Below are positions 61,801 through 64,000 of a DNA stretch of 64,000 bases, piece after piece. Where the stretch lies: positions 40,211,871-40,275,870 of the forward strand of contig OY744611.1 in NCBI GenBank assembly GCA_963556255.1, read 5' to 3'. The notes under the pieces were generated by a model, which saw only the letters and a list, made by a program, of their open reading frames with translations, had not been told where the DNA came from and searched no databases. The first letter of the stretch is position 1. The number at the start of each line of letters is the position of its first letter. Origin of the DNA: Allolobophora icterica (lineage: Eukaryota > Annelida > Clitellata > Crassiclitellata > Lumbricidae). Position numbers and translations under genes: made by a program.

Positions 61801-63727
61801 CTACATATTGCGAACTATCCCTTAATAGGTCCACAACATGGGGTGTCAGAATAACCCGTTCATTTAGTTCAGGGACTGCAGCGAACATGACGCACAAAGA
61901 TGGCGCAATGTTTGTCGTTCCTTCCATTGAATTAGCTAATTTCATTTGTAGGTATACTACATCTGCCTTACATCCTTCTCCATGAAAACCAATTATATTA
62001 ATCCGTTTAATCACGGGTAAGTTTAGTGACTCAATTAATTTCTTATCAATACAACAAATTTCTGCTCCTGAATCAGATAATGCTGGCTGAGAAGGGAGAT
62101 CTTCAATCTGTACATTGATATACGACCTCTCGTGTAATCCATCAATACTATTCTCGTATACCCTTACAGCAGTTTCCAACCCTATTGGTTTAGAATTATC
62201 CAATAAATTCCCTTGCTTTACCTGTTCAGGTATCTCATGCAACACGTTGACCTTCTCAACACATGAGTCGATCACTTCTTCAGTTGGGTTCCCAAATATA
62301 CAAGTACTCACCTTTTTAGAACTTGGTTTGGTCTGGCACTCCCTTGCCATATGACCCTTCTGATGACATAGGAAACAGAGACCCTTTACCTTGGCCTCCT
62401 CCTGAGACACCCTCGCACCTATCTTGGCTTCACCCCTTATTTCCGGTTTGGGAGACTTGGGTTGAGCTGTCTGGTTATTGACTTGAACATGTGGTTGACC
62501 TCTCATCCAACTGTTATACTTCGGTGTCGGATGACTACGGCATACTAAGTCATTCCCACCATCATGCGACGCTACATAAATGTCAGCCGCATTAGCTATG
62601 TCTTCACAGCTCAACCACTCCTCTTTTTCTTGGGCCAAGATATAATCTAAACAAGCCTTCGACAAGGACTCCTTAAGCCGATCCGCAACCAATAAACTTA
62701 CAAGTTTATCAAACTCATCAGTTATCTTTCTACTTTTCAAATAATACATAAGAGCCACACGCAATTTGGATGAATAGATCGTAAATGATTCGTCCGATGC
62801 TTTGTGCAACGACCAAAATCGGGCTCTAAGATTTGAAGGGCTTATCTTAAACTCCCTTAGCAAAAACTCCTTCAGGAATTTGTAGTCATGGAGCTGTGCC
62901 TCAGTAAGGCGCATGGTTAATGCCTTAGCTCTTTCACTTAAAATGGCTAGCAATAATTTTGCTCTAACATCTTCATCCACCTCATACACATTAAACAAAC
63001 CATCCAAGTGATCAAAGAAACCTGGAATTTCTATAGGGTCGGAAGGAAATTTCCAAAGAATATTCTTAAGGGCATCACTATAACGCTTAGTACGACTTGC
63101 TAAAGAATCTCTAACATTTCGTTCTTCCTGCTTTTCCTTCCTCTCCCTTTCTTCTTTCTCTTTCCGTTCCTTCTTTTCTCTTTCTTCTTTCTCTTTCCGT
63201 TCCTTCTTTTCTTCCTCTCTCCTCTTTTCCTCCCTTTCTTCCTTCTCCTTCCGTTCCTCCCTTTCTCTTTCTTCCTTCTCCTTCCGTTCCTCCCTTTCTC
63301 TTTCTTCCTTCTCCTTCCGTTCCTCCCTTTCTCTTTCTTCCTTCTCCCTTTGTTCTTTCTTTTCTTCCTCTCTCCTCTTTTCCTCCCTTTCTTCCTTCTC
63401 CTTCCGTTCCTCCCTTTCTCTTTCTTCCTTCTCCTTCCGTTCCTCCCTTTCTCTTTCTTCCTTCTCCCTCTGTTCTTCATATTTACGGATTTCGAACTCC
63501 AGACGGCGCTTCTGCAGCTCGTAATCCACTCCTGTTGGAGATATTGGACTACCCTTAAATTCCTCTTCCTCTTTTCCAATCTCCATGGCCCATTCTTCCA
63601 TTAATTGATTTCGATCCCATGACATAACATCATCTTCGTCCCTTCCTGCCCTCATAAGATACACCCTAAGGCGCTCAGACGACATTTTGCGAATATTCGC
63701 TTGCATCTCTGTTGTCAACGCTTCCAT
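58823..63727 (-). mobile_element. Intact Ty3/gypsy-type gag-pol with integrase before reverse transcriptase
   Basis: A single 1,634-residue ORF with no stop or frameshift. Approximate order: N-terminal segment (1-75); charged Glu/Arg/Lys repeat (75-215); Gag capsid-like (220-420); CCHC knuckle CFLCHQKGHMAREC (~447); aspartic protease with DSGAE (~549); integrase HHCC zinc-binding region (~775-822), then catalytic Asp in MDCIGP (~845), Asp in SSDCGTNF (~909) and Glu in GLVERCNQ (~946); GPY/F-like module (~1085-1120); reverse transcriptase with LAIDYRHVNKY and FVDDM (~1372); RNase H (~1512-1630). Ordinary Ty3/gypsy elements have integrase last. The integrase-first order is the copia arrangement but the polymerase is gypsy-like, as in the Gmr1 group. 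The open frame suggests recent activity. Confidence 0.95.
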
Positions 63728-64000
63728 TTTTACAAACAGTCAGTCAACAACAATCAACAAAAAAAAACAGACACCACGCGGCAAACCCGCCACACAAAAG
63801 GAAAATTCCACAACCCAAAGTGCAACTATGCAGTATCCAAAGAAGTACACTCGCCAAGTACGCAAAAACTATACAAGCTCACGCAAGTCTGGCCTCGATC
63901 ACAACAATGGATCAAATTTCAAAGAAATAATCAGCAGATATTGAAAGAGAAATAATGGCTGCCTCCCACTCGGCTGCAACTCCACTCTCTTTTCTCCTTC
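63728..64000 (-). other. 5' leader of the retrotransposon
   Basis: Sequence upstream of the gag ATG in the element's orientation. No end resembling the LTR terminus (CGCGACA on minus) is present, so the primer-binding site and 5' LTR lie beyond the right edge. The plus ORFs here are incidental. Confidence 0.6.

Noticed and set aside
63100..63579. Second, Lys/Arg-rich ORF overlapping gag
   Set aside because: It is a shifted frame of the Glu/Arg/Lys repeat and has no independent start or conserved domain.

Overview
This window looks like nuclear DNA of an invertebrate animal, probably marine. It is intron-rich and AT-leaning, with spliceosomal GT..AG introns, and it is crowded with SINEs, LINE fragments, hAT-type MITEs, microsatellites and one LTR retrotransposon. 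The genes fit an animal: a polycystin-type REJ/PKD protein, a C2H2 zinc-finger array, the alpha subunit of protein farnesyltransferase, and a myosin-XV-like MyTH4/FERM protein. The Ty3/gypsy element has a copia-like domain order, known best from the deuterostome Gmr1 group. That hints at an ambulacrarian or another deuterostome, but I cannot fix the phylum.

Layout. 0-3.9 kb: repeats (tRNA-SINE, two hAT MITEs). 3.9-8.9 kb, minus strand: five in-phase exons of a PKD/REJ receptor, incomplete at both ends. 9-13.6 kb: no gene recognised; LINE remnants and a 620-bp element with perfect 31-bp inverted ends. 13.7-16.1 kb, plus strand: a 17-finger C2H2 ORF followed by decayed fingers. 16.5-18.7 kb: a hAT element with perfect target-site duplication, a diverged ~100-bp tandem array and a tiny hAT MITE. 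18.7-20.7 kb: a dead CR1/L2-like LINE. 20.83-22.86 kb, plus strand: FNTA in two exons. 25.7-56.7 kb, minus strand: 35 exons of a myosin-XV-like gene, tail to tail with FNTA. The exons were found by translating candidate intervals and checking that splice sites and phases join; only one junction (between the SH3 exons and the second MyTH4) fails to close. The order is MyTH4, FERM-like lobes, a Pro/Gln-rich linker, FERM-like module, SH3, MyTH4, FERM, then a stop. No motor domain or IQ motif is visible. 58.2 kb to the right edge, minus strand: a gag-pol retrotransposon with its 3' LTR; its 5' LTR lies outside.

The host genes do not form an operon or a shared pathway. Much of the interest lies in how mobile elements sit against them: one LINE starts about 14 bp after a splice donor, another ends about 46 bp before an acceptor, a third stops 92 bp before the FNTA start codon, and a tandem duplication copies a 3' splice site of the REJ gene.

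Limits: all calls come from reading the sequence by eye. No alignments, splice models or repeat libraries were run, so ends of degraded repeats are approximate.
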